Positions 45,931-53,842 of a DNA stretch of 64,000 bases are shown here, piece after piece (the first letter of the stretch is position 1; each line of letters opens with the position of its first letter). The notes beneath the pieces are model-generated. The model saw only the letters and a list, made by a program, of their open reading frames with translations. It was not told the origin of the DNA and made no database searches. The stretch lies in assembly GCF_014640195.1 (NCBI RefSeq), contig NZ_BMGM01000008.1, positions 104,600-168,599 on the forward strand, read 5' to 3'. Position numbers and translations under genes: made by a program. The stretch is from Psychroflexus planctonicus (GTDB lineage: Bacteria; Bacteroidota; Bacteroidia; Flavobacteriales; Flavobacteriaceae).

Positions 45931-46722
45931 ATGCTGTATCAAGGAGTTTTAAAAAAAATGTTGACAGAAAATGCGCAACCAATTCAATATTACCTCAATT
46001 TAGACCAAGACTTTATTCATTTGAATCAAAAATTGAATTCTGAAATTTCAATAAAATTCTTAAAGTACCAATGTTTAAATTGTGCTAAAAACAAAAAGAT
46101 TTACCGACAAGGATTTTGTTATAATTGTTTTATTGAAACACCCAGAGCAGGAGAATGGATTATGCATCCTGAAAAAAGCAAAGCACATTTAGACGAAGAA
46201 GATCGAGATTTAGTTTTTGAAAAAGAAATGCAATTGCAACCGCATATAGTGTATTTAGCCAATTCGAGTAATGTAAAAGTAGGCGTTACCCGAAAAAAAC
46301 AATTACCTACTCGTTGGATTGACCAAGGTGCGCACGAAGCTTTAGTTTTGTTAGAAACGCCGAATCGGTATTTGGCTGGTTTAGCCGAAGTCGCTTTAAA
46401 ACCTTATATAGCCGATAAAACTAATTGGCGAAAAATGTTGAAAAATGATATTGATGATGAGAATTTAGAAGAGATAAGAGCAGACTTACTTCAATATCTT
46501 CCATCAGAAGTGAAAGACTTTTATCAGGCTGATGCAAAGGAAACGCATTTGCAATTTCCAGTTGAAAAATACCCAACCAAACCCACTTCATTAAATCTTG
46601 AAAAAAATCCGGTTTACAAAGGAAAATTAGTAGGTATAAAAGGTCAGTACTTAATTTTTGAAGACAATCGTGTTTTTAATGTGCGCAACAACGAAGGCTT
46701 TTATGTAGAGATTAATGCATAA
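45931..46722 (+). CDS. DUF2797 domain protein
   Basis: 263 residues from ATG 45931 (MLYQGVLKKM). A longer frame from 45832 would overlap the GH3 gene and begin before the promoter. It has a four-cysteine zinc motif CLNCAKNK...GFCYNC (about 50-75) and the conserved HIVYLANSSNVKVGVTR and RWIDQGAHEA blocks of DUF2797. The domain resembles GIY-YIG-like folds at the sequence level (YLANSSNVKVG), but catalysis is not demonstrated and the function is unknown. Confidence 0.88.
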   Translation: MLYQGVLKKMLTENAQPIQYYLNLDQDFIHLNQKLNSEISIKFLKYQCLNCAKNKKIYRQGFCYNCFIETPRAGEWIMHPEKSKAHLDEEDRDLVFEKEMQLQPHIVYLANSSNVKVGVTRKKQLPTRWIDQGAHEALVLLETPNRYLAGLAEVALKPYIADKTNWRKMLKNDIDDENLEEIRADLLQYLPSEVKDFYQADAKETHLQFPVEKYPTKPTSLNLEKNPVYKGKLVGIKGQYLIFEDNRVFNVRNNEGFYVEINA

Positions 46723-46726
46723 AAAA

Positions 46727-46752
46727 ACCGCTTCAATTTAAATTGAAGCGGT
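46727..46752. terminator. Perfect 13-bp-arm palindromic terminator
   Basis: ACCGCTTCAATTT (46727-46739) directly abuts its exact complement (46740-46752), with A7 on the left. It lies between the convergent DUF2797 and small-protein genes. The T7 on the minus strand supports termination of the small gene. Confidence 0.8.
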
Positions 46753-46772
46753 AGTTATTAAAAATATTTTTT

Positions 46773-46970
46773 TCATTTATTTAGATACAATAAAGAAGGT
46801 TGCAACTGCGGATTTGTTTTTACCAAATTTTCTACAAAAATACGTAATTCTTGCACTTCATAAGGTAACAAACGTTTTACCGCTTTTTGTACTTCTTTAG
46901 AAAAAAGTTGAACATCAAAACTAACTCTTTGTAAAACTTCTTTAGTGTATTCAAACATAGCTCGTGCCAT
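46773..46970 (-). CDS. Small conserved hypothetical protein (65 aa)
   Basis: 65 residues, MARAMFEYTKEVLQRVSFD... with a Lys/Leu-rich helical middle (KEVQKAVKRLLPYEVQELR) and no membrane segment or Cys. I recognise the pattern YTKxVLQxVSFD...LPYEVxELR as a small protein family seen in flavobacterial genomes, of unknown function. It has a terminator directly downstream. The ATG four codons later is an alternative start. Confidence 0.8.
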   Translation of the reverse strand: MARAMFEYTKEVLQRVSFDVQLFSKEVQKAVKRLLPYEVQELRIFVENLVKTNPQLQPSLLYLNK

Positions 46971-47127
46971 AATTTAAATAATTTAGATTAAGTAGTTTTT
47001 AGCATAGAATCATTTTAGCTTTTCGAAAGTAGTACTTATACGTATATTAGATAGTTAAAGAAACGTTACAAAAACTGTTAAACTATTAATTCCATAAAAT
47101 TGAAAAATTAAATATTTTAACAAAAGT

Positions 47128-47583
47128 CTAGTTTTTAAGCTTTAATGTCCATTTAAAATGAAATACCGCAACGCATTCATTTTGCTCATTAACGCCTATC
47201 GATTTCATCCAAATGGTTGAACCTTCATCTTGAGTTAAGCAACGCTTCATGGCTTCATCTAAGGCTTTTCCATCTTGGCAAGAAAAGTGAATTCTTCCTT
47301 TTGCTTTTTTCAAGAATTCAGCTTTGTTTTCAGCGACTAACATCGAAATTTTTCTTTTCTCTTTTTGTATGCTTTGCATGACCAAAGCGCCAGTGGTCAA
47401 TTCAGCAGCCATAGCTTGCACTGCAAAATACATGCTATTGAAAGGGTTTTGATTAATCCATTTCAACTTGACACAAGCGATGCTTTTTGCTGAAGAAATT
47501 TCGGTTAGTCGAACACCACAAAACCATGCGGAAGGCAGCTTCAAAAGCAAGAATGTGTTTATCTTCTTAGGCGTTAATTTCAT
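47128..47583 (-). CDS. DUF4442 (hotdog-fold, thioesterase-like) protein
   Basis: 151 residues. The pattern WFCGVRLTEIS...VKLKWINQNPFNSMYFAVQAMAAELTTG is that of DUF4442, a hotdog-fold family related to PaaI/YiiD thioesterases. Substrate unknown. Monocistronic. Confidence 0.85.
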   Translation of the reverse strand: MKLTPKKINTFLLLKLPSAWFCGVRLTEISSAKSIACVKLKWINQNPFNSMYFAVQAMAAELTTGALVMQSIQKEKRKISMLVAENKAEFLKKAKGRIHFSCQDGKALDEAMKRCLTQDEGSTIWMKSIGVNEQNECVAVFHFKWTLKLKN

Positions 47584-47686
47584 ATTTACAAGTTACATAT
47601 TTTGGGGACATATTCAGCTATCAAACAATAATTTTATTTGAATTATCAAATTCAACTTAAAAGTTAATATAAAGTTAAAATATATT

Positions 47687-47738
47687 ACTATGTATTGCAA
47701 AGTAGTGTTTATTAAACATATCTTTGCATAGTATATTT
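47687..47738 (+). promoter_or_regulatory. PadR operon promoter with inverted repeats
   Basis: -33 TTG (47695-47697), 21-nt spacer, -7 TATCTTTG (47719-47726). ACTATGTATTGCAAAG (47687-47702) and CTTTGCATAGT (47722-47732) are inverted around the two elements, with a 4-5 nt insert in the left arm. A repressor such as the PadR encoded just downstream could bind here; this is inference. Confidence 0.6.
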
Positions 47739-47780
47739 TTAAATACAGTTTTTGAAGCTGTATTTTTATAAAACAGAATT

Positions 47781-48125
47781 ATGAAGCTTGAAAATACACA
47801 GGCACAAATGCGAAAAGGAGTTCTAGAATATTGTATTCTATCTATTCTGAAACGAGACGACGCATATGTAGCCGAAATTTTAGAAAGCCTAAAGGCTGCT
47901 AAATTAATTGTGGTAGAAGGCACGATTTATCCTTTGCTTACACGGCTTAAAAATGCCGACTTGCTTGAATACAGATGGGAAGAAAGCACAGGTGGACCAC
48001 CTCGAAAATATTACGCACTAACCCAAGAAGGCGAAACTTTTTTAGAAGCCTTATCGCAAACCTGGAACGACTTACAATTTGCCGTAAAAAACATTACCGA
48101 ATACAAAACACCAAACCATGAATAA
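47781..48125 (+). CDS. PadR family transcriptional regulator
   Basis: 114-residue winged-helix regulator with the family core LEYCILSILKRDDAYVAEILESL and GTIYPLLTRLKNADLL (recognition helix), then RWEESTGGPPRKYYALTQEG. Short PadR-s2 type. First gene of an operon with the PspC and DUF2807 genes; the 3' end overlaps the next gene by 8 bp. Confidence 0.95.
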   Translation: MKLENTQAQMRKGVLEYCILSILKRDDAYVAEILESLKAAKLIVVEGTIYPLLTRLKNADLLEYRWEESTGGPPRKYYALTQEGETFLEALSQTWNDLQFAVKNITEYKTPNHE

Positions 48126-49740
48126 AACAATCAACGTTAGTTTAGGAAAACAGTTTTTTCATATTGATGAAGAAGCCTTTATCGTCCTGAAAAATTATTT
48201 AGATGCCATTAAACGGTATTTGATTAATGAAGAAGGAAGAGACGAAATTTTAGCCGATGTAGAAGCTAGAATTGCAGAACTCTTTAGCGAAAAGCTACAA
48301 AGTGAACGAGAAGTGGTGCAAGTTCACGAAGTAGAAAGAGTTATCAAAATTATGGGTCAACCTAGCGATTATAAAGTAGAACAAGAAGATGATACTTATA
48401 CAAACACTCAAAGTGAAACCTATAGCAATCGTCAAAATACACAGCAGTCTACAGGCAAAAAGTTTTACCGCGATGAAGAGAAAAACTTACTCGGTGGAGT
48501 TTGTGCTGGATTAGCACACAATTTTGGAATCGACATTCTGTGGATGCGAATCTTATGGATGGTTTTATTTTTCTTGTCTTATGGAACCTTCACCATATTA
48601 TATGTAGTTTTATGGATTGTTGTGCCGGCAGCAAGAACCACGGCACAGAAATTAGCTATGATGGGCGAACCCATCAACATTTCTAATATCGAAAAAAAAG
48701 TAAAGGAAAATGCTGAAAAGGCAACCAACTATGCCAAGAATTTCGATTATGAAAAAGCTGCTCAAAATGGAAAATCTACGGTTACTCGTTTTGTAGAACA
48801 ACTCACAGAAATTTTGAGTAAAGTGGCTAATGTGTTAGTGAAAATTATAGGTTTCATTTTAGTGTTTATTGCTGGCTTAAGTTTGGTGGGAATGTTTATT
48901 TCTTTTATCAGTTTTGGAAGCATTAGCTTTTTAAATATTGCAGATTTTAATTTATCTAACGAAGGTCCTTTTGTTTTTGAAGCACCAGTCTGGTTGCAAA
49001 TGCTAACATTCTTTTGCATAGCTGCTACTCCTGTTTATTTTCTTTTTTTGGCTGGCTTAAAAATCATCAATCATAAATTGAAACTTTTTAAACTTAGAAC
49101 CGTAGTAATTCTTTTAGCTCTTTGGTTTCTTGCCATTGCTTATGTTTCTTTCCTTGGAATTAAAAAAGGAATTTCTTCCAATAGCATAGGAGAAATTGTT
49201 GAAATACAAGAATTGCCAATGCAAACATCAGACACTTTATCCATTAAAATGATACCTAATTTAACCTTTGCGGAAAGCATTTATCGTTCTTCTAGCAATC
49301 AAATAAAGTATGATTCTTCAACCGAAGAAGATATTTTAGTAGGAACTTCAATTTATTTTGCAGTTCAACCCACTACCGATTCAATTCCTAAAATAAGAGT
49401 AAGTAAAAAATCTACGGGATCAAATAACAAAGAAGGAAGATTGAATGCCAGTCAGATTGATTATCAATTTAAATTGAATAAAAATGAGCTGTTGCTCGAT
49501 TCGTATTTTACCAGTGATATTTCCTTAAAAGATGAAGATTTAAAGTTGAATATTATTTTATATTTACCTGAAAATATGCATTTTAAAACAGATAAATATG
49601 TGTCTACTTTCGAAGATTATAAATATCATAAATTCGTCAATTTGAATGTAAATTCAAATGATGTTTATCAAATCCAAAACACCGAACTAATTTGTACAAC
49701 CTGCACTAAAAATGAACCTAAAACCGAAAACCATGAGTAG
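48118..49740 (+). CDS. PspC domain membrane protein
   Basis: 540 residues. N-terminal helical region with a DVEARIAELFSEKL motif (about 1-90), PspC domain (about 115-180, KKFYRDEEKNLLGGVCAGLA then LWMVLFFLSYGTFTILYVVLWIVVPAA), three further membrane segments (about 235-258, 298-318, 330-348) and a long extracytoplasmic C-terminal domain. PspC proteins take part in envelope-stress responses. A PadR-PspC-DUF2807 cassette is frequent in Bacteroidota. Confidence 0.9.
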   Translation: MNKTINVSLGKQFFHIDEEAFIVLKNYLDAIKRYLINEEGRDEILADVEARIAELFSEKLQSEREVVQVHEVERVIKIMGQPSDYKVEQEDDTYTNTQSETYSNRQNTQQSTGKKFYRDEEKNLLGGVCAGLAHNFGIDILWMRILWMVLFFLSYGTFTILYVVLWIVVPAARTTAQKLAMMGEPINISNIEKKVKENAEKATNYAKNFDYEKAAQNGKSTVTRFVEQLTEILSKVANVLVKIIGFILVFIAGLSLVGMFISFISFGSISFLNIADFNLSNEGPFVFEAPVWLQMLTFFCIAATPVYFLFLAGLKIINHKLKLFKLRTVVILLALWFLAIAYVSFLGIKKGISSNSIGEIVEIQELPMQTSDTLSIKMIPNLTFAESIYRSSSNQIKYDSSTEEDILVGTSIYFAVQPTTDSIPKIRVSKKSTGSNNKEGRLNASQIDYQFKLNKNELLLDSYFTSDISLKDEDLKLNIILYLPENMHFKTDKYVSTFEDYKYHKFVNLNVNSNDVYQIQNTELICTTCTKNEPKTENHE

Positions 49741-50452
49741 TATTTTAAAACTTGTATTTGCCCTTTGTGTTTCCATTAGCATGACCAAATGTGGTTATGT
49801 AACTAACTCTGTTGATGGAAAAGGAGAAGTTATTCAACAGGAATATGAACTTTCTACATTCACTTCCATCAAATTGAAAAATGGCTGGGAAGTAGAGCTG
49901 ATTCCTTCTGAAGATAACAAAATGTTGATTTCTGCCAATGAAAACCTTTTTGAGGAATTGCAGTATGAAGTAGATGAAGAAACCTTAATAATTGAAGCTG
50001 ATAGCAATATTGGGAATGCAGATAAAAAATTAATTCAGTTATTTTACAATCAAGCTTTAGTAAAAATTTCAGCTTCAAGCGGAGTGTATTTGCACACTGC
50101 ATCACCTATTGAAACCAACAAATTGAACGGTGAATTTTCCAGTGGATGCAAAGCGGAATTAATATTAAATACAGAAGCATTATCTGTTTCTGCTTCGAGT
50201 GGCGCTAATGTGATTTTAAGTGGAAATAGTAAAAGCATTTCCTATTCCGCATCCAGTGGTGCAGGAATCACAGCAGTAGATTTAGTTGGAAATGGTGTAA
50301 GTGCTTCGGCAAGTTCAGGTTCTTCTATTAAATTAACTGTAAATGGAAACTTGAACGCAAGTAGTTCAAGCGGAGCGGTGATCAAATACCAAGGCGATGT
50401 ACAATCCCTTAAAAAGTCATCTAGTTCTGGTGGAAGTGTAAAAGAAATCTAA
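49733..50452 (+). CDS. DUF2807 (head GIN) domain lipoprotein
   Basis: 239 residues from ATG 49733, overlapping the PspC stop by 8 bp. Lipoprotein-like signal with cysteine in SISMTKCGY. The remainder is a right-handed beta helix built from repeated SASSGA / SSSSGG turns (SASSGANVILSG, SASSGAGITAVD, SASSGSSIKLTV, SSSSGAVIKYQG), the DUF2807 pattern. Adhesive or scaffold role possible; unknown. Third gene of the PadR operon. Confidence 0.9.
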   Translation: MSSILKLVFALCVSISMTKCGYVTNSVDGKGEVIQQEYELSTFTSIKLKNGWEVELIPSEDNKMLISANENLFEELQYEVDEETLIIEADSNIGNADKKLIQLFYNQALVKISASSGVYLHTASPIETNKLNGEFSSGCKAELILNTEALSVSASSGANVILSGNSKSISYSASSGAGITAVDLVGNGVSASASSGSSIKLTVNGNLNASSSSGAVIKYQGDVQSLKKSSSSGGSVKEI

Positions 50453-50462
50453 TGTTTATCAC

Positions 50463-50498
50463 TTGACTATCCTTCTTTTTTTAAGGAAGGATGGTCAA
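50463..50498. terminator. Convergent hairpin between DUF2807 and yigZ
   Basis: TTGACTATCCTTC pairs with GAAGGATGGTCAA (13 bp, one G-U), with a T-rich loop. It covers the end of the yigZ coding sequence. There is no T-tract after the stem, so termination strength is uncertain. Confidence 0.55.
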
Positions 50499-51087
50499 TT
50501 TGTAATCCATAGACCTTTTGAAATTTAGCCAGCACGCGTTTAAATTCTTTTTTCCTGACGCCTAAGGTAAAGTCGCAGTCCATCTCTAAGTTTTGATGAA
50601 TCAAGTGTAAATTATCTTCTTCAATATAACGCATTACCACATTCATCATATCATAGTTGCAATGCACTTTAAATTCTTCATCTATAGTATGTTTGGTGAT
50701 TTTGGCTTGTTGCAAAGTTTGTTGTGCAGTTGTTTTGTAAGTACTGATCAATCCGCCAACGCCTAATTTAGTTCCACCAAAATAGCGCACTACCACCACC
50801 AAACAGTTGGTCAGATTAAAAGCTTGCAATTGACCGTAAATCGGCATTCCAGCAGAGTTAGAAGGTTCGCCATCGTCATTGGCTCTAAAACGTGAATAGT
50901 CTTTTTCTAGTTGCCAAGCATAACAGAAATGGCGAGCTTTATGGTGTTTTTGTTTCACTTCTTCCATGGCCAATTCAATTTCATCTTCAGAACGTACAGG
51001 AAAAGCATAACCGATAAACTTGCTGCCTTTTTCCTTGTAAATTACATCTGAAACTGGAGAAGCAATGGTATAGTAAACATCTTTCAT
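50467..51087 (-). CDS. YigZ/IMPACT family protein
   Basis: 206 residues with the UPF0029/IMPACT core: KGSKFIGYAFPV, KHHKARHFCYAWQL, DDGEPSNSAGMPIYGQL (about 72; Asn-Ser and Met replace the common Gly-Thr and Arg) and VVVVRYFGGTKLGVGGLISTY. A YigZ C-terminal domain follows. Possible role in translation regulation; biochemical function in bacteria is not settled. The last nine residues are encoded by the convergent hairpin. Confidence 0.93.
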   Translation of the reverse strand: MKDVYYTIASPVSDVIYKEKGSKFIGYAFPVRSEDEIELAMEEVKQKHHKARHFCYAWQLEKDYSRFRANDDGEPSNSAGMPIYGQLQAFNLTNCLVVVVRYFGGTKLGVGGLISTYKTTAQQTLQQAKITKHTIDEEFKVHCNYDMMNVVMRYIEEDNLHLIHQNLEMDCDFTLGVRKKEFKRVLAKFQKVYGLQIDHPSLKKEG

Positions 51088-51547
51088 AAGCGGATTTATA
51101 AAATTCGAAGTTACTTATTTTTGATTTCAATTCATATGTTGAGCTAGAATTGGTTTTAGAAATGTCAAAACTGTTATACTATAATGCAAGTCAAAAGCTT
51201 TTACAAATTTCTGATTTAGTAATTTATTTTAAAGGACTCTGTGAACTTCGTGCCTTTGTGCTTATATATTATGCACCAAAGTAAGCAAGGAACAATTCAA
51301 AACCAGATTTGCTGTAGACTAGAACACTAATTTTTTAATTCATTTTACTTGCTTTTAAAAAGATAATGAAGCGCAGAAAAAAATAATTTTACTCGATTAA
51401 TTTGATTTTGAACATCTTAATTTCAGGGTATGAAAAAAAAGTAAAAAACTTCAAATAAATATTTGCTGAAACAGAAATTGCGCTTATATTTGCACTCGCA
51501 TTTGCAAAATGATATTTAAATCATTTAAGTAAATAAATTGAAATTTT
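51088..51547. other. 460-bp intergenic region upstream of tRNA-Asp
   Basis: No supported gene. It holds a 9-bp periodic motif CTCTGTGAA-CTTCGTGCC-TTTGTGCTT (51237-51263), A/T-rich runs and the tRNA promoter at its right end. A 40-codon ORF (51162-51284) lacks any support. Confidence 0.6.
51462..51492 (+). promoter_or_regulatory. Promoter of tRNA-Asp
   Basis: TTTG (51462-51465), 19-nt spacer, TATATTTG (51485-51492), an exact match to the Bacteroidota consensus. The mature tRNA begins 56 bp further on. Confidence 0.85.
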
Positions 51548-51621
51548 GGTCTGGTAGTTCAGTTGGTTAGAATACCTGCCTGTCACGCAGGGGGTCGCGA
51601 GTTCGAGTCTCGTCCAGACCG
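51548..51621 (+). tRNA. tRNA-Asp (GTC)
   Basis: 74-nt cloverleaf: acceptor GGTCTGG / CCAGACC, D-arm around AGTTCAGTTGGTTAGAATACC, anticodon stem CCTGC / GCAGG with loop CTGTCAC (anticodon GTC), T-arm GCGAG-TTCGAGT-CTCGT, discriminator G. CCA is not encoded. The terminator follows 60 bp later. Confidence 0.97.
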
Positions 51622-51680
51622 CAGTAAAATGTTGTGTTGTGAGTATGTAAATACTCAGGTTTAAAGTTGTAAACCAAGAG

Positions 51681-51710
51681 AAGCTTTTCCTACGATGGAA
51701 GGGCTTTTTT
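51681..51710 (+). terminator. Terminator of the tRNA-Asp transcript
   Basis: AAGCTTTTCC with GGAAGGGCTT (10 bp including two G-U pairs), loop TACGAT, then a T-tract. Preceded by small hairpins (GAGTAT/ATACTC; GGTTT/AAACC). Confidence 0.88.
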
Positions 51711-51755
51711 ATTTTATGACATTTTGTAAATTCATTTTGAATATTTTAAAGTTGT

Positions 51756-51888
51756 GTCGCGAGTTCTCCCGAAGCATCGGGATCGTCCAGACCGCAATAA
51801 AATGTTGTGTTGTGAGTATGCAAATACTCAGGTTTAAAGTTGTAAACCAAGAGAAGCTTTTCCTACGATGGAAGGGCTTTTTTATTTT
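51756..51888 (+). repeat. Tandem duplication of tRNA-Asp 3' part and terminator, with inserted palindrome
   Basis: Copy of 51594-51715, identical except for two substitutions and one change in the T-arm: the six bases GAGTCT of the T-loop/stem are replaced by a 17-nt sequence containing TCCCGA-AGCA-TCGGGA (51767-51782). It keeps the CGTCCAGACCG acceptor end and a second terminator (51854-51883), but lacks the acceptor 5' strand, D-arm and anticodon arm, so it cannot be a tRNA. A 40-bp spacer separates the copies. Confidence 0.92.
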
Positions 51889-53315
51889 TCAGCCTTTACG
51901 ATTTCGGATAGCATTCCGTGAAATATAAAATAATGAAAAGGCAACATACTGTACCAATACAATCTACCTCGTAATCCTTTAGGTCTGAAAGTTGCATTTT
52001 GATGTACCACGTTATCCGAATCAATATAAAATTCCAACCAAGCTTCACCAGGAACTTTCATTTCAGCAAACAGGAGCAATCTTTTTTCTTCCTTGTCGGC
52101 CATGAGTACGCGCCAGAAATCCAATGCATCTCCAGGATAAATGTTTTGTTTGTTAGTTCTACCGCGGCGTAAGCCTACACCGCCCGCAAATTTGTCTAAG
52201 TATCCACGAATTTTCCATAAGGTATTGGCATAATACCAACCCCGTTCGCCACCGATAGCCCAAATTTTTTCTAAGGCAAGTTCAGGGTTTTCGGCTTTCA
52301 TCTGTTGGTGATCTTTCAAACAGCCATAGGTTGGAACACGAACATATTTGTTTAAATCTCTTTTGGAAAACCGACCGCTAACCTTAGAATCTTTCCAACT
52401 GGAAATCACTTGATTTTGTTCTATTTTGGTAAAAGCCATTTGAATGGCTTCTTCATAAGTAAATGGTTCTATGTTGAGCATATCTTGAAGTCGTTTGTCT
52501 TTGCTCACTACTTCCACGCGCATACTATCTACAAGATTTACAGCTAATTTATAGGATGTTGCGGTTACAAAATACAACCAATAGGAGGAAAGCTTGGGCG
52601 TCATTATAGGAACGTTGATGATGGTGAGTTTCAAACCCCTGACTTTAGCATATTTCTGCATCATGGCTTTGTAAGTCAAAACGTCTGGACCGCCAATATC
52701 GAAGGATTCATTGTGACATTCTTCTTTTCCGATTACGCCAACTAAAAATTGCAACACATTCCGAATAGCAATGGGTTGGCATTTGGTATTGACCCATTTT
52801 GGGGTAATCATTAAAGGCAATTTTTCACATAAATCGCGGAGTATTTCAAAAGAAGCGCTACCTGAACCTACGATGATTCCTGCACGTAAAACCGTTAAAT
52901 TGAAATTCCCTTCATATAAAATCTCTTCTACTTTTTTCCGGGATTCCAAGTGTTTAGACAATTCTTCTTCATTTATAATTCCACTTAAAAATACAACTTG
53001 TTTGATGTTGGTTTGCGCTAGATAGGCATTGAAATTTTCAGCGGTTTTGCGTTCTAAGTCTTCAAAATCAGTAGTAGAACCTGACATGGAATGAATCAAA
53101 TAAAAAGCAACATCAATGTCTTTTGGGATTTTTCCATGTTGGACATCTTCCAGAAAATCAATTTCAACTACATCAATTTCTGCGCGGGTTTCTTTATCAA
53201 TAGAAAATCGGTCTTCACTACGTACAGCGCAAACCACATTGTGTCCTTCTTTTAATAAAGCGGGAAGCAACCGCATACCTATGTAACCATTAGCTCCCGT
53301 GAGTAGTATTTTCAT
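51882..53315 (-). CDS. SDR-type NAD(P)-binding protein with C-terminal DUF2867 domain
   Basis: 477 residues. N-terminal Rossmann domain with LLTGANGYIGMRLLPALL (residues 4-21), AFYLIHSMSG and VLRAGIIVGSGS (about 142), an atypical/extended SDR. The C-terminal third (about 320-477) is DUF2867-like, ending LRGRLYWYSMLPFHYFIF. Substrate unknown. The stop codon lies inside the T-tract of the duplicated tRNA terminator. A 149-aa gene lies 11 bp upstream. Confidence 0.88.
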   Translation of the reverse strand: MKILLTGANGYIGMRLLPALLKEGHNVVCAVRSEDRFSIDKETRAEIDVVEIDFLEDVQHGKIPKDIDVAFYLIHSMSGSTTDFEDLERKTAENFNAYLAQTNIKQVVFLSGIINEEELSKHLESRKKVEEILYEGNFNLTVLRAGIIVGSGSASFEILRDLCEKLPLMITPKWVNTKCQPIAIRNVLQFLVGVIGKEECHNESFDIGGPDVLTYKAMMQKYAKVRGLKLTIINVPIMTPKLSSYWLYFVTATSYKLAVNLVDSMRVEVVSKDKRLQDMLNIEPFTYEEAIQMAFTKIEQNQVISSWKDSKVSGRFSKRDLNKYVRVPTYGCLKDHQQMKAENPELALEKIWAIGGERGWYYANTLWKIRGYLDKFAGGVGLRRGRTNKQNIYPGDALDFWRVLMADKEEKRLLLFAEMKVPGEAWLEFYIDSDNVVHQNATFRPKGLRGRLYWYSMLPFHYFIFHGMLSEIVKAEK

Positions 53316-53326
53316 GTGTTTTTTTG

Positions 53327-53755
53327 TTAATTAGGGTGTTGCAGCTTAGCATCGTATTGTTCTAATTTGAAGTTGAGCAGCTTCTGCATGAATTTATGGT
53401 GTTGCTTTTCCTTTATTTTCACTTTAATAAAATAATCGTCTCTATAAATGGAATAAACGTCGCTTTGACCTTTGTAAATTTTCAATTTGTAAAATGGAAT
53501 GACCAAGGCGTAGGTTTCTAAAAGGGATCGAAATGTCACTAAAATTCCATTGGGGCGCATTTCAATTCCGCATACATTTTGGTTGTTGTCCAACACCAAC
53601 AAATTATGAATTTGAATACTGGTAGAATCGATAAACATTTTACCAGAACCAATTCCTTTCATTTTAATGCGTTCTACCAATGAAAAAGGTTTGCCCACGG
53701 CATCATCAATTTGTTTCTTTATTTTCGGGCGATTGTAAGAGACGTTTAAAAGCAT
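53327..53755 (-). CDS. Conserved hypothetical protein (142 aa)
   Basis: No domain I recognise. It starts MLLNVSYNRPKIKKQIDDAV from the ATG at 53755; a TTG at 53776 would add seven residues. No signal peptide or membrane segment. The mixed beta pattern (ETYALVIPFYKLKIY, DDYFIKVKIKEKQHHKFMQKL) could be a PH-like fold, which is a guess. Probably co-transcribed with the SDR gene 11 bp downstream. Confidence 0.75.
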   Translation of the reverse strand: MLLNVSYNRPKIKKQIDDAVGKPFSLVERIKMKGIGSGKMFIDSTSIQIHNLLVLDNNQNVCGIEMRPNGILVTFRSLLETYALVIPFYKLKIYKGQSDVYSIYRDDYFIKVKIKEKQHHKFMQKLLNFKLEQYDAKLQHPN

Positions 53756-53816
53756 TTTTGTTTTAAAATTACACAATTCTATCTGTACTTTCCTTAAAGC
53801 CTTCTAAAATTTGAAT

Positions 53817-53824
53817 TATCTTTG
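53817..53824 (+). promoter_or_regulatory. -7 promoter element of argS
   Basis: TATCTTTG, 18 bp before the ATG at 53843. The TTG inside it (53822) opens the longer reading frame and is not the start. Confidence 0.65.
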
Positions 53825-53842
53825 CATTTCAAAAAATTCAGC

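Noticed and set aside
51162..51284. 40-codon ORF in the gap before tRNA-Asp
   Set aside because: Passes through the 9-bp periodic motif, has no promoter or family resemblance, and could arise by chance.
51756..51816. Second tRNA gene
   Set aside because: Only the T-arm/acceptor 3' part is present and the T-arm is interrupted; no D-arm or anticodon arm.
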